Shown here one piece after another: positions 1 through 6,508 of a stretch of 21,665 nt of DNA. Below the pieces are notes generated by a model that searched no databases, was not told where the DNA came from, and was given only the letters and a program-made list of their open reading frames with translations. Numbering within the stretch: the first letter of the stretch is position 1; each line of letters opens with the position of its first letter. A program made the translations under genes and the position numbers. The stretch comes from CAZYBG01 sp964645155 (lineage in GTDB: Bacteria; Pseudomonadota; Alphaproteobacteria; Rhodobacterales; Rhodobacteraceae): positions 1 to 21,665 of the forward strand of contig CAZYBG010000046.1 of the NCBI GenBank assembly GCA_964645155.1, written 5' to 3'.

Positions 1-2
1 AG

Positions 3-518
3 CTCGAGGCGATGCAGATGGGCGACAAGATCGTGGTGATGAACCACGGCGTGGTGGAACAGTTCGGCCGCCCGCAGGACATCTACGACAAGCCCGCGAC
101 GATGTTCGTGGCCGACTTCATCGGCTCGCCGCCGATGAACTTTCTCAGGTTCCAGGGCAGCGTCGAGGCCGGCGCCCGGTCGGTCGCCCTCGGCCACCAT
201 GCCTTCGCCGTGCCGGACCTGCGCGAGCCCTTCGACGGCGACATCGTCTTCGGCATCCGCCCCGAGCACGTCAGCCTCTCCGACGCTGCGCCCTACCGCG
301 CCGAGGTGCTGGCGGCCGAGTACCTCGGCACCACACAGATCGTGACGCTGAAGACGCCGAACGGCCTGCTGAAGGCGCGCGTGCCCGCCGGGCAGCTGGC
401 GCGCGCGGGCGAGACGGTGGGGCTCGACTTCGACGGCCGGACGGTGACGCTGTTCGACGCCCAGACCGGCCGGGCGCTGCGCTCCGACCTGAACGAGGGG
501 GTGCTCGGCCATGGCTGA
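3..518 (+). CDS. Sugar/polyol ABC transporter ATP-binding protein, C-terminal part (5' end outside window)
   Basis: This is the C-terminal half of an importer ATPase of the MalK/UgpC family, which powers uptake of a sugar or polyol across the inner membrane. The frame is open from base 3 and begins just after the H-loop region (LEAMQMGDKIVVM), so Walker A, the signature and Walker B lie upstream of the window. The segment VVEQFGRPQDIYDKPATMF is the typical linker into the regulatory domain, and FGIRPEHVSL marks a TOBE domain. Its TGA overlaps the ATG of the next ATPase by 8 bases, so the two are co-translated. Two consecutive ATPase genes suggest a heterodimeric motor, as in the rhizobial glycerol transporter GlpS/GlpT; here the gene would match the first of the pair. 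The substrate is inferred only from the neighbours. Confidence 0.9.
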   Translation, partial: LEAMQMGDKIVVMNHGVVEQFGRPQDIYDKPATMFVADFIGSPPMNFLRFQGSVEAGARSVALGHHAFAVPDLREPFDGDIVFGIRPEHVSLSDAAPYRAEVLAAEYLGTTQIVTLKTPNGLLKARVPAGQLARAGETVGLDFDGRTVTLFDAQTGRALRSDLNEGVLGHG

Positions 519-1524
519 GGTCACGCTGGAGCGGATCACCAGGTCGTTCGGCGCGACCGTCGCCCTCGACGGCGTCACGATGACCGTCCCCGACGGCGCC
601 TTCGTCGTCCTGCTCGGGCCGACCGGCGCGGGCAAGACCACCACGCTCCGCCTGATCTCGGGGCTCGACGCGCCCGATGCCGGAGACATCCGCATCGGCG
701 GGCGGTCGGTGGTGCGCGACACCCCCGCCCAGCGCGATGTGGCGATGGTGTTCCAGCAGTACTCGCTCTACCCGCACATGACGGTGCGCGAGAACCTCGC
801 CTTCCCGCTCCGCTCGCCGATCCTGCGCACCCCCGAGGACCAGATCCGCCGCCAGGTGGCCGAGGTCGCCGAGGTGCTGCGCATCGCCCACAAGCTCGAC
901 AACAAGGCGACGCAGCTTTCGGGCGGCGAGATGCAGCGCGTCTCGATCGGCCGCGCGCTCGTCCGGCGGCCCCGGGTCTACCTGATGGACGAGCCGCTCT
1001 CCTCGCTCGACGCCAAGCTGCGCTCCGAGTTGCGCATCGAGCTCAAGCGCATCCATGCCGACCTCGGCGCGACGCTGCTCTACGTGACCCACGACCAGAT
1101 CGAGGCGATGACGATGGCGACCCATGTGGGCGTCCTCGACCGCGGCCGGCTGGTGCAGTTCGGCACCCCGCGCGAGATCTACGAAAACCCCGTCAGCCTC
1201 TATGTCGCCGGCCGCCTCGGCCTGCCGCGGATCAACGCGCTGCCGGCCGATCTCTTTCCCGGCGCGCCGGCCGGGGCCCGCACCATCGGCCTTCGCCCCG
1301 AGCAGATCGGCCAGGGCGCCGGCCGCCCCTCGACCGTCGCGCGGGTGGAGCATCTGGGCGACCAGACGCGGCTCCACCTGAAGCTCGACGGCCACGACAT
1401 CGTGACGCTGGCCGCCGTGCATACCGACCTCCAGCCGGGCGACACGGTGGCCATCGCGCCGCTCCGCCCGTTCTACTTCGACTACAGCGGCGCCCGCATC
1501 GCCCCAGGAGAGTTCCGGCCATGA
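511..1524 (+). CDS. Sugar/polyol ABC transporter ATP-binding protein (second of a tandem pair, GlpT-like position)
   Basis: A complete 337-residue MalK/UgpC-type ATPase. Walker A is GPTGAGKTT at residues 36-44, the Q-loop glutamine is about residue 82, the signature LSGGE is at 137-141, Walker B (VYLMDEP) is near 156-162, and the switch histidine is in YVTHDQ near 194. A TOBE-type regulatory tail follows (IGLRPEQIG near 259-267). All catalytic motifs are intact. The ATG start overlaps the end of the preceding ATPase, and its own stop overlaps the dihydroxyacetone kinase start (ATGA), so the three genes form one operon. Family knowledge supports carbohydrate import. The pairing of two ATPases plus a triose kinase makes glycerol, dihydroxyacetone or a related polyol the best guess, but permeases and the binding protein lie outside the window. 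Confidence 0.93.
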   Translation: MAEVTLERITRSFGATVALDGVTMTVPDGAFVVLLGPTGAGKTTTLRLISGLDAPDAGDIRIGGRSVVRDTPAQRDVAMVFQQYSLYPHMTVRENLAFPLRSPILRTPEDQIRRQVAEVAEVLRIAHKLDNKATQLSGGEMQRVSIGRALVRRPRVYLMDEPLSSLDAKLRSELRIELKRIHADLGATLLYVTHDQIEAMTMATHVGVLDRGRLVQFGTPREIYENPVSLYVAGRLGLPRINALPADLFPGAPAGARTIGLRPEQIGQGAGRPSTVARVEHLGDQTRLHLKLDGHDIVTLAAVHTDLQPGDTVAIAPLRPFYFDYSGARIAPGEFRP

Positions 1525-3173
1525 AGCAGTTCATCAACACCAGGGAAACGCTGGTCACCGAAGCCATCGACGGCGCGCTGCGCACGGCCGGCGGGCGGCT
1601 CGCCCGGCTCAACGGCTACCCCCACATCAAGGTCGTCGTCCGCACCGACTGGGACCGCTCGAAGGTCGCGCTGGTCTCGGGCGGCGGCTCGGGCCACGAG
1701 CCGAGCCATGCGGGCTTCGTCGGCCAGGGGATGCTGACGGCCGCGGTCTGCGGCGACGTCTTCGCCTCGCCCTCGGTCGATGCGGTGCTGGCCGGCATCC
1801 TCGCCGTCACCGGCAAGGCCGGGTGCCTGCTGATCGTAAAGAACTACACCGGCGACCGGCTGAACTTCGGCCTCGCGGCCGAGCGCGCGCGCGCCTTCGG
1901 GCGCAAGGTCAGCATGGTCGTGGTTGACGACGACGTGGCGCTGCCCGACCTGCCGCAGGCGCGCGGCGTGGCGGGCACGCTCTTCGTGCACAAGATCGCC
2001 GGCGCGCTCGCCGACCAGGGCGCCGACCTCGACACCGTGACGCAGGCCGCGCGGCGGGTGATCGCGGGGGTCGTCTCGATCGGCATGTCGCTCGACACCT
2101 GCACCGTGCCGGGCTCGCCCAAGGAGGACCGGATCGCGCCGGGCAAGGCCGAGCTCGGCCTCGGCATCCATGGCGAGGCGGGAATCGAGCAGGTCGACTT
2201 CAAGGGCGCCCGCGACGCGATCGAGATGGTCGTCGACCGGCTCGCCCCGACCCTCGGGCCGGGGCCGCACGTGGCGCTTCTGAACAACCTCGGCGGCGCG
2301 ACGCCGCTCGAGATGGCGGTGCTGGCCGAGGAACTGATCCGCTCGCGCATCGGCGCGCAGATTCGCTGGCTCGTCGGCCCCGCGCCGCTGATGACCTCGC
2401 TCGACATGCAGGGCTTCTCGGTCTCGCTGCTGCCGGTCAGCAAGGCCGACGAGGCGGCGCTGCAGGCGCCGGTCGCGCCCTGGGCCTGGCCGGGCTGCCT
2501 TGCCGTGGGCGAGGTGGCGGTCCTGCCGCTGCCCGACGGGCTGTCGCCGATCCAGCCGATGCCGTCGCAGCACCCCGCCCGGCGCGCCTTCATCGAGCGC
2601 TGCTGCAGCGTGCTGATCGCGGCCGAGGCCGACCTCAACGCGCTCGACGCGAAATCGGGCGACGGCGATACCGGCAGCACGCTCGCGACCGCGGCGCGGG
2701 CGCTGATCAAGGCGCTCGACCGGCTGCCGCTCGCTGACCCGACGCAGCTCTACCGCGCGATCGGGCTCGAGCTCAGCCAGACCATGGGCGGCTCGTCGGG
2801 CGTGCTGCTGGCGATCTTCTTCGCCGCCGCCGGCGATGCCGCGGCGGGCGGCGCCGACATGGTGGGCGCCCTCAAGGCCGGGCTCGACCGGATCCAGCAG
2901 GTCGGCGGCGCGAAGCCCGGCGACCGGACGATGATCGACGCGCTCTTCCCCGCGCTCGAGGCGCTCGGCGACGGGCTCGGCCCCGCCGCCGCCGCGGCCC
3001 GCGCCGGCGCGGACCGGACCGCGGGCATCACCCGCGCCAAGGCGGGCCGCGCGAGCTACATCGCCGGGGGCAAGCTCTCGGGCCACAACGATCCCGGCGC
3101 CGAGGCGGTGGCACGGCTTTTCGAACACCTGCGCGAGGGCGCCGCCGCGCCCAGCCTGGCGGGGTCGCGCTGA
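1521..3173 (+). CDS. Dihydroxyacetone kinase, single-chain DhaK-DhaL type
   Basis: A 550-residue cytosolic kinase that phosphorylates dihydroxyacetone (or a related ketose or short polyol-derived ketone) to feed glycolysis. Residues 1-330 form the substrate-binding DhaK domain, with the conserved loop SGGGSGHEPSHAGF near 53-66 and the histidine expected to bind substrate covalently in GIHGEAGIEQ (H217). Residues 350-540 form the nucleotide-binding DhaL domain, with the Mg-ATP aspartates in DAKSGDGDTG (D376, D381, D383) and the closing motif GHNDPGA near 521-527. Having both domains in one chain is the ATP-dependent form, as in Citrobacter and eukaryotes, rather than the PTS-linked three-subunit form; no DhaM domain is seen. 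The ATG overlaps the ATPase stop by 4 bases. The gene ends 14 bases before a convergent gene. Erythrulose or another tetrulose as substrate is also possible. Confidence 0.93.
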   Translation: MKQFINTRETLVTEAIDGALRTAGGRLARLNGYPHIKVVVRTDWDRSKVALVSGGGSGHEPSHAGFVGQGMLTAAVCGDVFASPSVDAVLAGILAVTGKAGCLLIVKNYTGDRLNFGLAAERARAFGRKVSMVVVDDDVALPDLPQARGVAGTLFVHKIAGALADQGADLDTVTQAARRVIAGVVSIGMSLDTCTVPGSPKEDRIAPGKAELGLGIHGEAGIEQVDFKGARDAIEMVVDRLAPTLGPGPHVALLNNLGGATPLEMAVLAEELIRSRIGAQIRWLVGPAPLMTSLDMQGFSVSLLPVSKADEAALQAPVAPWAWPGCLAVGEVAVLPLPDGLSPIQPMPSQHPARRAFIERCCSVLIAAEADLNALDAKSGDGDTGSTLATAARALIKALDRLPLADPTQLYRAIGLELSQTMGGSSGVLLAIFFAAAGDAAAGGADMVGALKAGLDRIQQVGGAKPGDRTMIDALFPALEALGDGLGPAAAAARAGADRTAGITRAKAGRASYIAGGKLSGHNDPGAEAVARLFEHLREGAAAPSLAGSR

Positions 3174-3187
3174 GACGGGCGGCCGCC

Positions 3188-3631
3188 CTACCCTTTCGGC
3201 ACTATGCTGATCCCGCCGCTGACCTCGAGGACCGCGAACCCGATCTGGTCGAGGCGGCTCAGCCCCTGCGACGCGCGTGCGGCCTCGAGGATGTCGTCGA
3301 GGCTGACGCGCGCCTTCTGCATCGCCACCCAGTCGGGCTGCCCCGCGGCGACGAGGACGGTCGGCGCGCCGTCGAGAAACAGCGCAAGGCGGCGCGACCG
3401 GTCCTTGGCGAACGACAGCACGATGTCGGAGGCGAACAGCGTCACGATGAGGACGACCGCATTCGTCATCGAGAAATCGTCGCCGAGCAGCGCCTGCTGC
3501 GTGGTCTCGGCAATGATCAGGAGAAGGACGAGGTCGAACGGCGTCGACTGGGCCAGCGTCCGCCGGCCCGAGAACCGCAGGACGACGAGCATCACCACGT
3601 AGATGCCGATGCCGCGCAAAACGCTTTCCAT
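3188..3631 (-). CDS. DUF421/YetF-family membrane protein
   Basis: A 147-residue protein of the DUF421 (YetF-like) family, whose biochemical role is not established. Two or three hydrophobic segments lie in residues 1-75, including VLRFSGRRTLAQSTPFDLVL with the family's conserved TPFDL and the following A/N-rich helix. The soluble C-terminal part carries LFLDGAPTVLV and the typical ending AVLEVSGGISIVPKG. The length fits the short proteobacterial members, not the ~220-residue Bacillus forms. The frame is open upstream to about 3907, but the start at 3631 is preferred because an AGGGAGGG ribosome site precedes it and the family N-terminus begins there. It lies 31 bases after the one-helix protein gene and is probably co-transcribed with it; it converges on the dihydroxyacetone kinase gene. 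Confidence 0.88.
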   Translation of the reverse strand: MESVLRGIGIYVVMLVVLRFSGRRTLAQSTPFDLVLLLIIAETTQQALLGDDFSMTNAVVLIVTLFASDIVLSFAKDRSRRLALFLDGAPTVLVAAGQPDWVAMQKARVSLDDILEAARASQGLSRLDQIGFAVLEVSGGISIVPKG

Positions 3632-3662
3632 GCGACCCTCCCTCGGGCCCGCCGCCGGCCCC

Positions 3663-4184
3663 CTACGGCAGGACGAGCGTCCACACCTCGCGTGTCGCCG
3701 CCTCCGATCCGACGCGGTAGCGCAGGAGCCCCGGATGCCGCGGCCGGATCGACAGCACCGTCGCCGCCGCGCCCTCGCCCGCGATCTCGATGCGCAGCCC
3801 GCCGCGGTCGCCGACCTCGCGCAGCGGTGCGGGCGAGATCGCCTCGATGGCAAAGGCCTCGACGAAGCCGGGCCCGAGCCGCAGCACCTGCGCGCCCCCG
3901 GGGGCATGGCGCATCGTCAGGGCGTCGGCGGCCTGCCACCGGGCGATACGGGGCAGGTCCACTACAGTTCCGGCGAGGTCGATCTGGCGCGACGCCAAGG
4001 CCCCGCCGGCGCCCGTCGCACCCGCCGCCGCCGCGACGACCAGGGCGAGAAAGCCGATCCAGGCGATCCGCTCGGTCCGCCAGTGCGCCTGCTGCCAGGA
4101 TGGCGCCTCGGCGAGCTGCAGGCCATCCGGCCGTATCGGCGGGGCCTCGGGCGGTTGCAGTGCATCGGCGGCACGGTCGGGCAC
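3663..4184 (-). CDS. Uncharacterised single-pass membrane protein upstream of DUF421 gene
   Basis: A 173-residue protein that I do not recognise as a named family. It has a proline-rich cytosolic N-terminus of about 35 residues containing WQQAHWRTERIAW, one hydrophobic helix near 41-62, and an outside domain rich in beta-type alternation (FVEAFAIEAISP, LRIEIAGEGAAATVLSIRP). The GTG at 4184 is chosen because an AGGAG ribosome site lies 8 bases upstream; a GTG at 4232 would add 16 cysteine-bearing residues that look unlike coding sequence. The gene directly precedes the DUF421 gene on the same strand, so the two products may work together at the inner membrane. Function is unknown. Confidence 0.75.
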   Translation of the reverse strand: MPDRAADALQPPEAPPIRPDGLQLAEAPSWQQAHWRTERIAWIGFLALVVAAAAGATGAGGALASRQIDLAGTVVDLPRIARWQAADALTMRHAPGGAQVLRLGPGFVEAFAIEAISPAPLREVGDRGGLRIEIAGEGAAATVLSIRPRHPGLLRYRVGSEAATREVWTLVLP

Positions 4185-4334
4185 GGCAGCGTCTCCTGCG
4201 ATGTTCCTTCCACAACAACCGCAGGGTGGCACGGTTCCTCTTCTACCCCCGGGGACGGGCGGCGCCGCTTGCGCTGCGGCCGCGCGCCGCTAGGTTCGTC
4301 GGAGCCAAGCGGCGCCCCGGAGACGGCCCACCCG

Positions 4335-5090
4335 ATGACGCCCGACACCATCCCGCGCCACCTCACCCTGGTCGCCTGGAACATCCACCGCGCCCGCGGC
4401 AACGACGGGCGCGTCGACCCGGTGCGGACGGCCGACGTCCTCCTCGCCGAAGTCTGCGCGCCCGACACCGACGTGCTGGTCCTGGTGGAGGCCGATGCCG
4501 AGCGCCCGCCGCATCAGGGCCTCCTCGACATCGGCCGGATCGAACAGGCGACACGGCTGCGGTCGGTGCACGACGACCCGCGCCGCCGCTGGGCGCCGGG
4601 GAGCGACGGCTTTCTCGGCGTCGTGGTCCTGCTGCATCCGAAGCTGGCGGTGGAGGAGGTCACGCTCCTCGACCTGCCCGGGCGGTGCCACCGCGGCGCG
4701 GTCGTCGTCGATGCCGCCGATGGCGACCGGCCGTTCCGGATCGTCGCGACCCACCTCTCGCTCGGCCAGCCGTTGCGGATCGCGCAGATGCGCACGATCG
4801 GCCAGCACCTGTTCCGCCGCGCGCCGCGGCAGCCGATCCTCTGCGGCGATCTCAACGAATGGCGGCCCTGGGGCGGGCTCGCGCTCGGCCGGTGGCTGGT
4901 CGGCGCCGACCTGCGCGGGCCGGCGCGCCCGACCTTTCCGGCCCGGCGGCCCCTCCTGCCGCTCGACCGCGTGCTGACCGCGCCGCCCGGCCGGGTGGAG
5001 GAGGCCGCGCCGCTCGACGGGCCGGGCATCCGCCGGGTCTCGGACCACCGGCCGATCCGGGCGCGGGTGCGCCTCGCCGGCGCGCCCTAG
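4335..5090 (+). CDS. Endonuclease/exonuclease/phosphatase (EEP) family hydrolase
   Basis: A 251-residue metal-dependent phosphoesterase of the EEP fold (DNase I, exonuclease III, sphingomyelinase relatives). The catalytic signature residues are in place: N16 in LVAWNIHRARG, E52 in LVLVEAD as the likely metal ligand, H140 in VATHLSLGQ, D172/N174 in CGDLNEW, D211 in LDRVL, and the closing SDHRPI (D237, H238). No signal peptide or membrane helix is seen, so it is likely cytosolic. The ATG at 4335 starts the recognisable fold; the frame is open much further upstream but that part does not resemble protein. The same family member (YbhP) accompanies a cardiolipin synthase and a UPF0104 protein in E. 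coli, and phospholipid-type genes lie nearby here, so a lipid or headgroup phosphodiester substrate is possible but unproven. Confidence 0.87.
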   Translation: MTPDTIPRHLTLVAWNIHRARGNDGRVDPVRTADVLLAEVCAPDTDVLVLVEADAERPPHQGLLDIGRIEQATRLRSVHDDPRRRWAPGSDGFLGVVVLLHPKLAVEEVTLLDLPGRCHRGAVVVDAADGDRPFRIVATHLSLGQPLRIAQMRTIGQHLFRRAPRQPILCGDLNEWRPWGGLALGRWLVGADLRGPARPTFPARRPLLPLDRVLTAPPGRVEEAAPLDGPGIRRVSDHRPIRARVRLAGAP

Positions 5091-5651
5091 TCAGGGCCGC
5101 GCGCCGGTCGAGAACGGCGGCCACATGCGCGAGAAGACACCGTCGCGCCGGATCACCGCGTGGTAGAGCGCCGCGCCGACATGCATCAGGATGATCGCCA
5201 TGATCGCGAGGCCGCCGAAGTAGTGCACGGACTTGGCGAAAGCGGCAAGCGCGTCCGAGCGCGGCACCAGCGCCGGAACGCCGATCGCGTCGAGCGCCTC
5301 GATCGGAAACCCGCCGGCCCGCACCCGCACATAGCCCGCGAGCGGCATCACGAAAAGGAGACCATAGAGCGCCGCATGCGTCGCCCCGGCGATTCTCTGC
5401 TGCCAGCCCGGCATGTGGTCCGGCATCGGCGGCGGTGGCCGGAGCCAGCGGTAGATCGCCCGGGCGATCACCAGAAGAAGCACGACGACGCCGAAATTCT
5501 TGTGGAAAATGAAAAGCGTATTCTGCAGCGACCGGCTGAGCCCCTCCTGCACCATGATGAGCCCCGCTGGGATCATCATAAGGACGAGCGCGGCGATGAC
5601 CCAGTGCAGAAGGCGCGCCGGAACGGCATAGCCTCGGGCAACGGTAGCCAT
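5091..5651 (-). CDS. Cytochrome b561 family membrane haem protein
   Basis: A 186-residue four-helix inner-membrane cytochrome b of the bacterial b561 (CybB) family, which moves electrons between quinol and acceptor through two b haems. Helices lie near residues 12-34, 50-66, 93-108 and 145-165. Candidate haem-ligand histidines are H16 (RLLHW), H50 (FHKNFG), H92 (THAALYG), H143 (VHYFGG), H157 and H164 (LMHVGAALYH), the expected pattern and length. The start at 5651 has an AGGGGA ribosome site upstream. Its stop abuts the stop of the EEP gene without any spacer, so these two genes end back to back. It is divergent from the CDP-alcohol phosphatidyltransferase gene. In other bacteria such proteins relieve reductive or superoxide stress, but nothing here fixes the partner. 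Confidence 0.93.
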   Translation of the reverse strand: MATVARGYAVPARLLHWVIAALVLMMIPAGLIMVQEGLSRSLQNTLFIFHKNFGVVVLLLVIARAIYRWLRPPPPMPDHMPGWQQRIAGATHAALYGLLFVMPLAGYVRVRAGGFPIEALDAIGVPALVPRSDALAAFAKSVHYFGGLAIMAIILMHVGAALYHAVIRRDGVFSRMWPPFSTGARP

Positions 5652-5721
5652 GGAGAATCCCCTTTACAGGCCGAAAACAAGCGATCACAGGATACGCGAA
5701 CGCGCGCATCCCGCGATGGTC

Positions 5722-5748
5722 TTGACGGTTTTTCGCTAGGGCTACCAT
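5722..5748 (+). promoter_or_regulatory. Possible promoter of the CDP-alcohol phosphatidyltransferase operon
   Basis: A TTGACG box at 5722-5727 is followed after 15 bases by TACCAT at 5743-5748. The spacer is shorter than usual. If used, transcription would begin at or next to the ATG at 5753/5756, giving a leaderless or nearly leaderless message, which agrees with the lack of a clear ribosome site there. Confidence 0.3.
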
Positions 5749-5752
5749 TCGA

Positions 5753-6508
5753 ATGATGACATTTCTGCAACCGGATCCGGCGCGCCTCGGCCAGGAACCC
5801 GGCCCCGCGCACGCGCATGCGCCACCGGTCGCAGCCTTCGCCGCGGCGGCAGTGGTCGGGCTCGGCGCGCTTGTCGGCCTGCATGCGGCGACCCTGCCCG
5901 ACGCGACGGCGGCGCGCGTTACCGCGATGGCCGCCTATGGCGCGGCGGCGCTTGCCACCGGGGTCTTCCTGCGCCGGAGCTATCCGCACCGGACGCTTGG
6001 CCTGTGCAACCTCGTGACGCTGGCGCGCCTCGTCATCGTCGCCTTCCTCGCCACCTTCCTCGTCGCCGGCATCGCCGACCCCTGGCTCGTCGTCGCCTTC
6101 GGGCTTGCCGCGCTGTCGCTCGACGGGGTCGACGGCTGGTTCGCCCGGCACGAGCGGCTGGCCTCCGGCTTCGGCGCGCGCTTCGACATGGAGGTCGACG
6201 CGGCCTTCGCGCTTGTCCTCGCCCTTCTCGCGCTCGCCGCCGGCAAGGCCGGGGCAATCGTCCTCGTCCTCGGCCTCGCGCGCTATGCCTTCGTCGCCGC
6301 CACCGCGCTTGCGCCCTGGCTCGCGGCGCCGCTGCCCGAGCGGGTCAGCCGCAAGGCGGTCTGCGTGCTGCAGATCGCGGCGCTGATCGCGCTGCATCTG
6401 CCCTTCGTCGTGCCGCCGGCCTCGAACCTCGTCGCGGCCGCGGTCGCGGTGGCGCTGGTCTGGTCGTTCGGGCGCGACATCCTTTGGCTGCGGCAGCGCC
6501 GGTCGTGA
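5753..6508 (+). CDS. CDP-alcohol phosphatidyltransferase family protein
   Basis: A 251-residue integral membrane enzyme that transfers a phosphatidyl or phospho-alcohol group from a CDP-alcohol to an acceptor alcohol. The full family signature D-x2-DG-x2-AR-x8-G-x3-D-x3-D is intact at residues 124-149, within DGVDGWFARH and GARFDMEVD, with metal/catalytic aspartates D124, D127, D145 and D149. Hydrophobic helices before and after the signature fit the six-helix core, plus one or two extra N-terminal helices near 27-73. The exact acceptor (glycerol phosphate, serine, inositol or other) cannot be told from the motif. The start is ATG 5753 or 5756. Its stop overlaps the GTG of the LtaS-like gene (GTGA), so the next two genes are likely co-translated. 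Confidence 0.92.
   Translation: MMTFLQPDPARLGQEPGPAHAHAPPVAAFAAAAVVGLGALVGLHAATLPDATAARVTAMAAYGAAALATGVFLRRSYPHRTLGLCNLVTLARLVIVAFLATFLVAGIADPWLVVAFGLAALSLDGVDGWFARHERLASGFGARFDMEVDAAFALVLALLALAAGKAGAIVLVLGLARYAFVAATALAPWLAAPLPERVSRKAVCVLQIAALIALHLPFVVPPASNLVAAAVAVALVWSFGRDILWLRQRRS

Noticed and set aside
1482..3128. 548-codon minus-strand frame opposite dihydroxyacetone kinase
   Set aside because: Low-complexity Arg/Asp/Gly/Ala composition, fully antisense to a well-recognised kinase gene.
4185..4232. Longer start (GTG 4232) for the one-helix membrane protein
   Set aside because: The added residues include CGCC and lack conservation-like character, while GTG 4184 has an AGGAG at ideal distance.
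6004..6504. N-terminal extension of the LtaS-like protein
   Set aside because: It is an Arg/Ala-rich out-of-frame reading of the CDP-alcohol transferase gene; GTG 6505 fits the family start and the coupling.
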